NCBI GenBank assembly: GCA_035771165.1
Contig: JAWNZC010000106.1
Location: 4,021,915 to 4,085,914, forward strand
Source: Paragorgia papillata
Taxonomy: Eukaryota; Cnidaria; Anthozoa; Scleralcyonacea; Coralliidae
Direction of reading: 5' to 3'
DNA: 64,000 nt
Below, piece after piece: positions 7,830 through 16,599 of this stretch (position 1 is the first letter of the stretch; every line of letters starts with the position of its first letter). A program made the translations under genes and the position numbers. The notes below the pieces were generated by a model. The model made no database searches, had not been told where the DNA came from, and was given only the letters and a program-made list of their open reading frames with translations.

Positions 7830-9165
7830 CACTACTACGGCAGATACAGGAGAAGTTTATGGCCAAAAAGAGAGCATTGTATTATGAATTTGTGGATCTG
7901 GAGAATGCATTTAATAGGATACCGAGAGACATGGTTTGGTGGGCGTTGAGGAAGCTGGGGGTTGAAGAATGGTTGGTGAAAGCAGTGATGTCAATGTATG
8001 AAAAAGCGAGAACAATGGTGAAAACGAAGCATGGAAACAGTGAAGAGTTTGAGGTGAAGGTTGGGGTACATCAGGGGTCGGTTTTGAGCACATTATTGTT
8101 CGTGGTTGTGATGGAGGCGCTGAAGCAAGAAATTAGAGAGGGTCTGCCGTGGGAGTTGTTGTATGCCGACGATTTGGTCTTGATCGCTGAGAGCATTGAG
8201 GAACTTAAGGAGAAAGTGCTGCGGTGGTAAGAGTGCGTAGAGGCGAAAGGGTTGAATGTGAACACAGGTAAAACAAAGGTGATGGTGTCAGGGAAGAATT
8301 GTGGTGATGTTGAAAGGCTGGTGAAGTTGCCATGTACTGTATGTGGAAAGGGTACTGGGAATAATTCTATTCGATGTACGGGTTGCAGTGGATGAGTACA
8401 CGAGTGGTGCTCAGGTGTGAAGCGCTCGCTGGCTAGAGTTGAGGATACGTTTGTAAGCAAGGTGTATGAAAGAACAGGTGATCGGGAGGATAGTGATGTA
8501 GATGATTGCATGGATCTGGGAAATGGGGTACATTTAGAGAATGTTAGAAAGTTTTGTTACCTGGGGGATATGCTGAATGGGGGTGGAGGAGCGAATTTGG
8601 CTTCTGTGGCAAGGGTGCGTTGTGCATGTGGAAGTTTAAAGAGTTGTCTGGGATCTTGACAAGGAAGAAAGTATCATTAAGGCTAAAGGGGAAGCTGTAT
8701 GTGACGTGTGTGAGGAGTGCTATGGTGTATGGAAGTGAGATACGGGCCATGACTGCAGAGAAGAGGGAGAGATTGGAGCGGACAGAGATGAGGATGGTGC
8801 GATGGATGTGTGGTGTATCGCAAAAGGATAGAGTGCCGAGTGTGGAGCTGAGGGAAAGAATGGGGATTGATTGAGTTGGTGTCTGATGTCATAAAGATGA
8901 ACCGGTTGAGATGGTTGTGACATGTGCTGCGGAGAACGATGGTGACTGGGTGAAGAGCATGTCGCTCGAGGTGGAAGGTACAAGAGGACGAGGAAGGTCG
9001 AGGATGACATGGAGTCAGGTAGTGGAAAGGGATATGGGAGAGTGTGGGTTGAAAAGGGAGGATGCTCCGGAGAGAGAAGTGGAGGAAACTGCTGTGGGGA
9101 GCCGCCGGCCAACCCCCGCGTAAGCGGGGGAAGCGGCTGTAAAACGATTGTTGTTGTTTTGTTTT
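7830..9165 (+). mobile_element. 5'-truncated, decayed non-LTR retrotransposon (LINE) ORF2 3' half
   Basis: The reverse transcriptase part starts abruptly near 7830 (RQIQEKFMAKKRALYYEF). Visible motifs are FVDLENAFNRIPR (RT block with the first catalytic Asp), GVHQGSVLS, and LLYADDLVLIAES (catalytic YADD). A TAA at 8228 interrupts the frame. Further fragments continue in shifting frames: KTKVMVSGKN, a zinc-knuckle-like CTVCGKGTGNNSIRCTGC, FCYLGDML, the thumb-like LKGKLYVTCVRSAMVYGSE and RMVRWMCGVS, then RLRW and GRGRSRMTW. The coding similarity ends around 9140 and is followed by a TTG/T-rich tail. It lacks the endonuclease and N-terminal RT, so it is a dead 5'-truncated copy, the usual result of target-primed insertion. 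Clade is uncertain; the zinc knuckle inside the C-terminal half is a useful clade marker. Confidence 0.85.
9113..9130 (+). other. 3'-terminal hairpin of the LINE (GNRA-type loop)
   Basis: CCCCCGC, loop GTAA, GCGGGGG: a perfect 7-bp G/C stem with a GNRA-type tetraloop in the last coding bases of the retrotransposon, about 30 bp before its TTG/T-rich end. Such 3' stem-loops can be the recognition site for the element's own reverse transcriptase; here that role is inferred. Confidence 0.6.
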
Positions 9166-10869
9166 TGGTACAGGAACAATCTGCTACGTCAGTAACGTCA
9201 CAAACTCGGTCAACAGACAGACATTTTTGGTTGCTGATTGTTGGATATTGATTGTTGGACCTTTCCCCTTTTGAGTTTATAGGATAGGGGGCTATTTAAC
9301 TACATTATATAGAAAGGGCGAATAAATCAGCGCAGTGGTTGTCAACAAAATGAATTCACAACGACTAAAGAGGCGAAGACTCTTCGAAAAAAATGTTCTC
9401 TAAACAAGATGTTTCTCCATTTTAAAAGGTCAGTAGCCGTGTCAAATGTTCCTGAATAAAATATATTGCTTTGTACCTAGTCAACAGTAGCTGATATTCC
9501 TAGATCGCATGTTATTTGTGGTGGTGAGCATCTTTCTTAAATTTTTTTGTGTTTTGAAATTGACATGCTGGCCAATTAACTTTGATCAGTTGTTCGATAA
9601 ACATGGCTGTATTTTAAATCTGCTTTGGCGCGAAAATAGACGGGTTAGACGAGTTTAAGCTTAAATATTGTGTAAAAGCTGTATCTCTCAAGTGCGCTCG
9701 CTTTTGTTTCTTGCTGTTATTTTTAGTCTGCACATCCGTTGGTGCTGTGAGTTTCTCCTCCCGTTTATAAACAAGTAGGTTATCGAACAAGTTTAATTTT
9801 TTAAGTTGTAAATATTAAAAAAAATCATTTTTTTATCGTAGTTTGAAATAATTTCATTGTACTTCACTATATAACTTAGCCTGTAAATTTTAAATTTAGT
9901 TAGCCATAGATATACAGTAGGTTTTAATAATAATAATTATTATTATTATTATTATCATTATTATTAGTTAAATATAAACAATTTAGTATAAATATAATGC
10001 TTGTCAAGTTTTGAATTGTAATAAATTGAATTGTAAATTAAATTTGTACATAAATCTGTAAATAATTTTCTTAATACTTAAAATATATTCAATAAATACA
10101 GTAGCTAGCAAATAGTAATAAATTTAATATAAAAAATAAAATAATGGATGACATACCTTGCAGTTCAAGGGATGCAGACAAATTAGCACAGCAAGTTGAA
10201 TATGAAAAATCCAAAAGTTGTACTTCTCGAAGTAGAGTTGAAAGTGGTCTGTGACCGTTGTGTAGGCTGTATTTATCACCACGGGTGTGGTTTTGCTTGA
10301 GTGACGAGTTGGTTTTGCGTGTACGTTTGTGGTTGGTTGGTTGGTTGGTTCAGTCGGAATGTGCGGTTTATGTCCATAAGGAGTTGGAGCGTAGAGTTGT
10401 ATTCATATACATATTTGGGCATACATGCATGCATGCGCGTGTGTGTGATTTGACATTCGAAACCCCATCTTAGGATTCATATACTTGTGTCCTTGCGCTG
10501 TATAATGTGATATAATAAAAGAAACTAACAATGTACGATCGAAAATATTTACAAATTATTGGTCTTCTATATCGTTGTATAGTAGACTTTCGTGTGTTGT
10601 TCCGATAGACGAAAAAATTAAGGATAATTGATGTCCATGGCATGTCATTCATAGTAGGTATGCATGGTGAAAATTTGAAGTCCATAATTATTAACAATAA
10701 TTATTGTAGTTAGGTTATTTACATTCTAGCATAATTTGTGGATAATGTGTTGTTATACAAAAGCAGAAATTATTTCAGTACATCTATTCTATGAAATTTA
10801 AATTTTGAAATTGTTTGTGGTTCTAGGTATAGTCTAATTGCGGTGCTTATTATTGTGTCTTTGTTTTCG
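9166..10869. other. Unassigned AT-rich then GT-rich DNA
   Basis: No convincing gene. It holds a TAA/TTA trinucleotide microsatellite at 9925-9967 that is self-complementary about its centre, an isolated 36-codon ORF at 10144-10254 (starts MDDIPCSSRDADK, followed by nothing recognisable), a (GGTT) run at 10331-10350, and a 27-base strictly alternating purine-pyrimidine tract at 10421-10447. The ORF could be a first exon or relic of a mobile element, but there is no clear donor site after it. Confidence 0.5.
9925..9967. repeat. (TAA)n/(TTA)n palindromic microsatellite
   Basis: Four TAA-type units are followed directly by about ten TTA/ATT units with one C interruption, so the left part is complementary to the right part and could form a cruciform. 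Confidence 0.85.
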
Positions 10870-11395
10870 TTGATTATCTGGTCTTTGTGAAGTTTACTAT
10901 GTACTAGGGTGTCTTTGATGTTTTTGTTACGTGTGTATGCTACCATGGGTAGGTCAGGCCATAATATCTGTAACGTCGGATCCTTTTCGATAAGGTGCCA
11001 GTGTCGTCGTAAAATTTGTCCGATGTGTGTCGTATTTGTATTGTATGGGACGTTAGTGGTGTTGTTTTTGTGGCGGTTTTGGTACGGTGTAGAAAGTCGT
11101 GTTGTGTCTGTTGTATGGCGTTATTAAAGGCTCCATCAATAATATTATTTTGGTAACCTCTACTGTTAAGTATGATTCTGAGACGAACTAGTTGTTGTTG
11201 TAGTTTGTTGTTCTCAGTAATGAGCCGCTCATACCGTAATGCTTGGCTGTATATGATACCACGTTTACAAGAAGTTGGGTGGAGGAAGGAGGTATTGTGT
11301 AGTAAAAGAGTTTTGTCTGTGGGTTTTATGTAGAGGTCAGATTATAGTTGGTGTATATCATTAACGTAGATAGTTGTGTCGAGGAAGTGTACAGA
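10870..11395 (-). pseudogene. Penelope-like element reverse transcriptase relic (C-terminal RT region)
   Basis: On the minus strand, homology-like blocks appear in order: VHFLDTTIYVND (about 11395-11360), an in-frame TAA at 11342, then SDLYIKPTDKTLLLHNTSFL, KRGIIYSQALRYERL and LRIILNSRGYQNNII in the same frame. Near 11130 the frame changes, after which IGQILRRHWHLIEKDPTL and MVAYTRNKNIKDTLVHSKL follow. This series (FLD-type block, KPTD, YSQALR, RHW, N-K-LVHSKL) is the layout between the RT palm and the GIY-YIG region of Penelope-like elements. The GIY-YIG domain and the catalytic RT core are missing. Two disruptions show it is dead. A DIRS-like or other RT source is possible but less likely. 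Confidence 0.5.
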
Positions 11396-11545
11396 TGTGT
11401 TAGTGCTCGACTCGGATCGTTCCGAACTTTTTAAATCTGCACGTTTCTCTAGATAAACTGTCTGCTGTTTGACTTTTGCTGCTTTCTTTTGCCAAAGCAG
11501 AACCCATGCCAAGTCAGTCTTTTTCTTGGCCATCTCCTTATCCAT
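11396..11545 (-). CDS. Basic N-terminal ORF fused at its end to the RT relic
   Basis: The minus-strand ATG at 11543-11545 opens a frame whose first 50 residues are Lys-rich (MDKEMAKKKTDLAW, WQKKAAKVKQQTVYLEKR) and do not resemble the reverse transcriptase that follows in the same frame from about 11395. The stop of the neighbouring 30-codon basic ORF (11547-11639) is separated from this ATG by a single base. I read this as a small gene of the 11.4-14.5 kb island truncated by insertion of, or recombination with, the Penelope-like relic. Function unknown. Confidence 0.3.
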
Positions 11546-11546
11546 T

Positions 11547-11639
11547 TTATTTTAAAAGACGTCCTGCTTTTCTATTTTTACGAATAGCCTTCAAACGAAG
11601 ACGTTCTTGAGGAGCAGCGATGTTGTCTGTAGATTTCAT
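11547..11639 (-). CDS. 30-residue Arg/Lys-rich ORF
   Basis: ATG at 11639 to TAA at 11547. The product ends in a basic cluster (RLRLKAIRKNRKAGRLLK) like small nucleic-acid-condensing peptides of DNA viruses. The close packing with the next basic ORF (one base apart) and the neighbouring zinc-finger gene argue that it is not random, but length alone gives little support. Confidence 0.25.
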   Translation of the reverse strand: MKSTDNIAAPQERLRLKAIRKNRKAGRLLK

Positions 11640-11981
11640 TTCGAAAAGTATAAACGCGAGAACAGAGTGCAATGTTTAATAAAAAAACGGAGATTCACAA
11701 TTGCTCAGTGACAGATTGTGCGAAGGAACTCACATCGATACAGCCTCTTTTATATTTTCATCATGTATTCATAGCGCATATGACAATATTGTACATTGCA
11801 AATTGATCATTAAATCACACAATAAAAACGTTTTAAAAATATTGAATTGATTAATTCACACTCAACATCCATAAAAATTAAATAATAAAGTGCATGACAA
11901 ATACGATTAATTGTTCCTCGACAAATGCAATTAACTGTTTTAAGAGTTCCTAACAAACGTAATTTAAATTGTTTTTAAAAG
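11640..11981. other. Non-coding AT-rich spacer
   Basis: Nothing gene-like seen. Two similar AT-rich lines around 11935-12020 repeat GTAATTTAAATTGTTTTTAA-type sequence twice (CAAACGTAATTTAAATTG and CAAACGAAATTTAAATTG), a short local duplication at the end of the zinc-finger gene. Confidence 0.4.
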
Positions 11982-12462
11982 TTACCGACAAACGAAATTT
12001 AAATTGTTTTTAAGAGTTCCATTGTTCACCTTCAGAAGATTCAAGAGCCTGTACTCGTGTTTTCTTTTTTGGAGGTTTTTTTTTTCTTCTTGTTTTCTCT
12101 CCTTTACAACTATTTTCATTCCCTTGGGTTTTTTCTTAGGTTTGCTGTCCCCCACTTGAAAAAATCGCACTTTTCATCGACGCTGATCTCCTGACATCTG
12201 AAATACGGTCGACCTGGATTGGCCACTGAATTGGACACACACAAGCTTGCAACTTCGTCGCAATCACATAACGGGAACTTGTTAGGTTTGAACGCCAGGT
12301 CAACCTTGCTTTGGTAACACTCTATGAGCGTGTTATATTTCTCTTCAAGCACAAACAAGTAAAAGTCTCCGTTTTGCACTTTACAAACCCACGTCCATCT
12401 TTTGACTCAAAACGCTTGAGTCCAGCACCACAAAAACATGGATATTTCTCGATTGAAACCAT
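11982..12462 (-). pseudogene. Double zinc-finger protein with GRF-type finger, two frame disruptions
   Basis: From the ATG at 12462 the minus strand reads MVSIEKYPCFCGAGLKRF then GRGFVKCK, a C-x-C...C arrangement resembling a GRF-type finger. At about 12377 the frame changes at an A-run and continues as NGDFYLFVLEEKYNTLIEC, then a clear GRF finger: LCDCDEVASL, NPGRPYFRCQ, EKCDFFKWG (Cys-x-Cys, Gly-Arg-x-[FY]-x-x-Cys, Cys-x-Phe-Phe-x-Trp). A second frame change lies in the G-run at about 12149-12153, after which a Lys-rich tail (KPKKKPKGMKIVVKERKQ) runs to 11982. GRF fingers bind single-stranded DNA in TOP3A, APE2 and NEIL3. A stand-alone small gene of this type with a basic tail suggests a virus- or transposon-borne DNA-binding protein. 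Both breaks are at homopolymers, so sequencing error should be excluded. Confidence 0.65.
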
Positions 12463-12794
12463 TTCTCCGTTAGAACGTGCCAAACATTATTCTCTACCCA
12501 AACTATAAATTTCATCCTTTTTTATACTCTATGTTCATGCATAAAATAAAATCATTATCAACACGAATGTAACTTGAACTTTACCCTGTTCTGTTATGAT
12601 GACTTGTCATTACTTTGTGATTACTGGAAAAAATACCTTAATGTCATTTTCAAACCATTAGAGGGCTTGCATAAATTACATTCATACATAAGATCTGTTC
12701 ATTACGAGCACGGATGTACAACATTGGACTTCACCTCGATTTGTTATAAGATTAGTCATTAAACAGGTTAAAATTAACAAGTTTTAACGATCGG

Positions 12795-12880
12795 ACTTAA
12801 TGTGTTTCTATTCCGCTTTGATATTGATTATTTTGCTTTGTTGTCTTTCGCGTCTGCACGGATGATTAAGATACAAGCTT
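12795..12880 (+). repeat. Diverged promoter-like repeat, copy A
   Basis: Shares GTATTCCT/GTTTCTATTC..CTTTAATATTGATT-type sequence and CGTCTGCRCGRATGATTAA with copy C at 13166-13260. The shared end includes an ATG (12862) that opens the 66-codon ORF following copy A. Confidence 0.5.
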
Positions 12881-13062
12881 TCTGTTCATTTAAGTTTCGA
12901 GATCAGATGGAAAAAAAAGAAAAGAAAACGTTAAAAACTTTGATAAATTCGGCTTACACCATGTTTAAATATGCTAAGAAAAAAAGAAACCCGGCTTTTC
13001 GGTTTTTATCATGTTGGACAAAACAAGTCATTCAAAACACAGACGATAATCTTCTTGTCTGA
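12862..13062 (+). CDS. Small Lys-rich protein, hypothetical
   Basis: 66 residues from the ATG at 12862 (start MIKIQAFCSFKFRDQM). Longer reading upstream is possible but enters the repeated promoter-like segment. The sequence is basic (EKKEKKTLKTLINSAY, KYAKKKRNPAFRF) with a few aromatics. The ATG-Ile-Lys context is conserved in a second repeat copy at about 13249 although that frame stops within about a dozen codons. It lies on the plus strand, diverging from the GRF zinc-finger gene. No family recognised; it may be a real small gene of the virus-like island or chance. Confidence 0.3.
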   Translation: MIKIQAFCSFKFRDQMEKKEKKTLKTLINSAYTMFKYAKKKRNPAFRFLSCWTKQVIQNTDDNLLV

Positions 13063-13074
13063 CACATAATAATT

Positions 13075-13260
13075 AGCTTCTTTTTAATGACGGGAGTTGA
13101 CGTATTCCTATTCAACTTTAATATTGATTTAGTTTTATCGACTTTGATACCGGTTCCCTGCTGTTAGCTTCTTTTTAATGATGGGAATTGACGTATTCCT
13201 CTTCAACTTTAATATTAATTTACTTTTATCGACTTTGGCGTCTGCGCGAATGATTAAACT
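13075..13260 (+). repeat. 91-bp tandem duplication (copies B and C of the promoter-like repeat)
   Basis: AGCTTCTTTTTAATGA begins at 13075 and again at 13166, giving a 91-bp period. The first about 70 bp are closely similar (GACGTATTCCT, TTCAACTTTAATATT, ACTTTTATCGACTTTG). Copy B lacks the CGTCTGCGCGAATGATTAA end that copy C shares with copy A at 12795-12880. Confidence 0.8.
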
Positions 13261-13472
13261 ACGGCTCTCATTATCAATCAATACCAGTTGAAAATTAAAA
13301 ACAAAAAAACAAAAAACAAAAAAAAAAAAGGACATGTGTCAAAAACAACGCTTGTTGTCAAGCAACAGACCCAAACATAAGCGAGTACTAAACACCGCGT
13401 TCGAACAGTCAATTTCATTTTCAACTTGTAAAGAAGCTAGGGAAAAGCTAGAAGAAGAAAATTAAATTGAAA

Positions 13473-13924
13473 ATGTCCTCCGCCGAACTAATTGGTAAGT
13501 ATGAGGAGTTTATTCGTGTCGCCGTATTGAATGTTAGCATAGGTGTACTATTTTATTATTACAGAAATTTTATACTTAAATATCTTTCCGTTTCCTTTTG
13601 TATTTTACAGTAGCAGAACCTTGTCCAGATCGAAACTGGACAAAACTGGTCTGTGCAAAAAAAAACTGGTCTGTGCAAAACCCAGCAAAATATTAACTAA
13701 TAATTTTTTGTTCATACAGATTCCTCAAGTCCGTCGGCTACATTGACTAAAGGGAAGTTTAAAGGGGTCAACTGGTAAGTCAGTAAACAAACATCCTATG
13801 ATTAATAAAAATAATGTATGTTCTACGGTTCTATACCTATCCCCAATTTACTTCTGTTTCATTTTAGATGTACTCCCATCTTTTATATGTTTGTGTGAAG
13901 ACAAAAATGAAGACATTCAATAAA
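13473..13924 (+). CDS. Candidate small spliced gene with poly(A) signal
   Basis: A short first coding exon starts at ATG 13473 in good context (AAAATGTCC) and reads MSSAELI before a consensus donor G|GTAAGTAT at 13495. A TTTTGTATTTTACAG acceptor ends at 13610; exon 2 continues in frame for 28 codons (VAEPCPDRNWTK...) to TAA at 13694. Further splice signals follow: an acceptor at 13719 (TTCATACAG), a donor GTAAGTCAG at 13775, an acceptor TTTCATTTTAG at 13867 and AATAAA at 13919-13924. The tail may be 3' UTR or alternative coding exons. Exon 2 contains a direct duplication of ACTGGTCTGTGCAAAA (about 13644-13680). No protein family recognised. The string of canonical splice sites plus a poly(A) signal is the main support. 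Confidence 0.4.
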
Positions 13925-14087
13925 CTATTTTTAACAAACTTTCATGTCTCGCATTGTTTTATCTACGAAGCGGGGTTTGTACCATTTTTAACAAAAATTA
14001 GACCAGTCATATAGAATTGAATTGGAGTTTTATTTCATATATGTTTACGAATATTACAAGAGACAAGACACATTTCAACATGGTACT

Positions 14088-14482
14088 TTATACAAGATTA
14101 AAAGTTTGGATTTTAGGACGTTGTCTCTGTTTCGAACAAAACAATACTCGCCAGTCTTTGCAAGTATATTTCAGCAGTTCAAGTCCATTAATTTGTGGTT
14201 TCATGTCATCTAAAGTGTTCATAAACTTTTCGACAATTTTCGCTTCAGAAACTGTTTCCAACGCCACGTCAAAGTACAACCAAATTCGTTCATCTGATTC
14301 CATCATTAACAGTCGTGTTGCCTCTGTGAAGGATGGTCGATACGACAGCCATTACAATTCTTCAATACCAAGGCTGATATGTTTGAAGCAACTTCGTCGG
14401 CATAACAATTTAATAGTTTGTCTTCAATCACCTTCTGTCGATGACTTAGAAAACTTCCTTCATCACCAACATCGCCAGGCAT
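14088..14482 (-). pseudogene. DHPSQ-motif hypothetical protein of mobile/virus-like elements, frameshifted
   Basis: From the ATG at 14482 the minus strand encodes MPGDVGDEGSFLSHRQKV, a helical-looking stretch (KLLNCYADEVASNI) and a Cys motif NCNGCRIDHPSQRQHDC, then hits a stop at about 14307. The next frame continues directly with LMMESDERIWLYFDVALE and LKYTCKDWRVLF to 14088. The Cys-x-x-Cys...Asp-His-Pro-Ser-Gln...His-x-Cys pattern is familiar from many uncharacterised proteins in cnidarian and fish mobile or virus-like elements; its function is unknown and the Cys/His spacing suggests zinc binding. The plus-strand frame over the same bases (14017-14547) is not protein-like. One frame disruption near 14307 makes this copy a probable pseudogene. 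Confidence 0.55.
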
Positions 14483-14547
14483 CTCACATATGCTACTTGC
14501 CTTCGTTTACAGTGTTCTCCTTACAAAACTTTGAAGTTGTGTTCTAA

Positions 14548-14806
14548 TCACTTGTCACAAAACAACTAGGTTTTTTTCCCATTTTTTGATTCTTTTAAAA
14601 TGGTCTCAAACATTGCTACAAATTTCCATTAAACCTATTTCCGTTTCTAAATCTCATACTTGTCAAAACCGGTTTCTCTAGTCAAAAACGTATTTCCGGT
14701 TCACATGCGCGCGCACAGGGCTCACGCGGACAGCCCTGGAAACTAAAAACTAGGGGTAAGAGCTGCTGAAAAATGCTGAGTCGACGGTTCTATACCTGCA
14801 CCATAT
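14548..14806. other. Spacer with G/C-rich inverted repeat
   Basis: No gene seen. CAGGGCT and AGCCCTG (about 14716-14738) form a 7-bp inverted repeat with a 9-base loop. ACGGTTCTATACCT at about 14786 also occurs at about 13827, close to the truncation point of the recombinase relic. Confidence 0.35.
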
Positions 14807-16089
14807 CTACTTATGCCCCATCTCCGTGACACGGCGTGTTACACGGCTGCTAGCCATGAAACCGCCACGCACGTTGATAAAAAATGGCGTGTCACTACGG
14901 CGGAGACCCTCTCCAGGAAAGGCGGACGTGTGGTTAGCCACGCTGGGTCTCAACGCCATATCGTAGATATCTTTGGCCCAAAAGAGCTTCGCTGGACCTC
15001 CCTTCGTAGTCTTGTGGCGCATGGTATACGTGACGAACCAAGACTCGTCCTCCCCTTCGATGACAACCCAGTGGTTGAACTCTTCAATTGACAGGTTCGA
15101 AGCGGTCCCGGTTCGCTGCGCGCTCGCCACCAATACGCGCACCAACAAGTAGTCCCGAAGCCTCACGAAGTCAGCCGTCGCAACATTAGTTGCATCTACC
15201 GCGGTAAATAGTTCACTGAGATGTGTCGCTTACTCTCCGGAGACCAACTCAGCGTATTGAGCTGGGATTAAAATTTTGGTCCTTCATGTGGACCTGGATT
15301 TTCCTTTCATGTATATCAGTTTCCTTCAATGAAGGTGTTTCTTAGCGTGGAAGGCGACGCATCGTCCCAGAGTACTTTAACGTCCCGTGGAGGATCCTGA
15401 ATCTCGTAGAGGAGCTGTCCAACGTGCCTGGCGTGGTCTTGGCACGGTCCCTTGTTCCTTCTTTCCCCGTCGTAAGACCCCAAGTACCTCTGGAAGATTT
15501 GGAGGGCCACAGCGGCTCTCAGTTTTGCCTTGAGGGCACATCTAGAAACGGCCTTGGGCGGCCTAGCTGCCTGAAAGAGTTCGTTTAATGGTGTGTCCTT
15601 ATGGGCGTTGGCGGGATCACTTCAGGCAGGTCTGAAGGCGAAGATATTGGTGGAGATTCCACGACAAGACGACTCGCCCTTCTTCTCTCAAACTCCGTGT
15701 TCCTCCCCTCCACGCGGTGCTGGATGTCGCGCGTTTGGTCTGCTTGGCACTCCGCCTTTGACCAACTTGTGCGTGCGCACAAGATGGTGGTCCATCCACA
15801 CCACATGGAGACCACAGCCTGGATACTGGCATTCACTTGAAAGAGATTTACCCTTTTTATGGGTAGTTTTCACGCTGCTACTTCGGTTCACAGCTTCTTC
15901 CCTTGACATGCTATGTTGTGACATTAGGTGACATGGAAGACGTACAACACCTTTTTCACACTCGGCGCTCTTTCTTTTAGTTTTTTTAGGATTTTATTTC
16001 TTTTCTTCTTTCTGTGTTAGTACTACTTCCAAATCCTCCTTCTCTACCTCTTTATTCATCACTTCCTCATCTTCCTCTTCTTCGTATTC

Positions 16090-16169
16090 CTGAAAGGAAA
16101 ATAGTAGGAAATTATTTTTAATGTTTCGATTAATCACTCAAAAGTTATAGAACGTTATTTCAACTTACT
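16090..16169 (-). other. 80-bp GT-AG intron in the recombinase relic
   Basis: Donor GTAAGTTGA at 16169 and acceptor TTTCCTTTCAG ending at 16090 on the minus strand. Both flanking sequences are acidic coding sequence. The exon junction does not give a clean frame for the acidic reading, which fits decay or slippage in the adjacent microsatellite. Confidence 0.55.
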
Positions 16170-16204
16170 TTTGGTTGTAATCAATGTCTTTCGGATCACT
16201 GACG

Positions 16205-16345
16205 TCCTCTCCACTTCCACCTCCTCCTTCTCCTCCTCCTCCACCTCCACCTCCTCCTCCTCCTCCTCCACCCCACCTCCTCCTCCTCCTTCTCCTCCTC
16301 CTTCTCCTCCTCCTCCTCCTCCTCCTCCTCCTTCTCCTCCGTTGA
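16205..16345. repeat. (TCC)n/(GGA)n microsatellite within acidic coding sequence
   Basis: Nearly uninterrupted TCC/TCT/ACC triplets on plus, encoding Glu/Lys-rich sequence on minus at the right side and Arg/Trp sequence at the left side after a frame change near 16268-16275 (CACCCCACC). The minus strand is almost pure purine, so the tract could form triplex DNA. Confidence 0.85.
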
Positions 16346-16599
16346 TTCTAATTCCGCCATGCTTCTCCTCAACTTCTCCTGCGCCGCCTTCCGATTCCTC
16401 TCCACCATCTCATCAAATTCGACCAACTCCTCCTCATCCGACTCGTCCACCCGTTCCCACCTTTCCATCAGCATTCCCCCGTACCCACACTTCCCCACGC
16501 TTAAATACTTTCGTCCATCCCATTCCCTAACCTTTCCATCCGTAAAATCCATCTTCCCGTTTTTCCATCCGACCTGCTCAACCCGAACCTTCCCCTCCG

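Larger units (their letters stand above)
14807..16552 (-). pseudogene. Tyrosine recombinase (Crypton-like) with acidic N-terminus and zinc fingers, decayed
   Basis: Read on the minus strand, one gene seems to run from an acidic exon to a recombinase domain. The exon from 16552 begins MDFTDGKVREWDGRKYLSVG, then DESDEEELVEFDEM and a Glu-rich microsatellite. After a GT-AG intron (16169-16090) comes YEEEEDEEVMNKEV, an in-frame TAA at about 15996, then two finger-like units (ECEKGVVRLPCHLMSQH; CQYPGCGLHVVWMDHHLVRTH). ALQIFQRYLGSYDGERR (15510 region) and LRDYLLVRVLVASAQRTGTASNLSIEEF (15150 region) follow in changed frames; QRTG carries the expected catalytic Arg and RHKTTKGGPAKLFW the conserved His-Lys block. 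The gene stops at MGHK (14807) before the His-x-x-Arg and tyrosine nucleophile, so the catalytic end is missing. Linking all parts into one gene is an inference from order, strand and frame continuity. Confidence 0.6.

Noticed and set aside
8544..9112. Minus-strand Ser/Pro-rich frames over the LINE
   Set aside because: Complement of the decayed reverse transcriptase C-terminal region.
14017..14547. 176-codon plus-strand frame
   Set aside because: It lies opposite the DHPSQ-motif gene; its composition is not protein-like and it has no motifs.
16171..16530. Plus-strand Pro/Ser-rich protein
   Set aside because: It is the complement of the Glu-rich microsatellite coding sequence on the minus strand and has no independent support.
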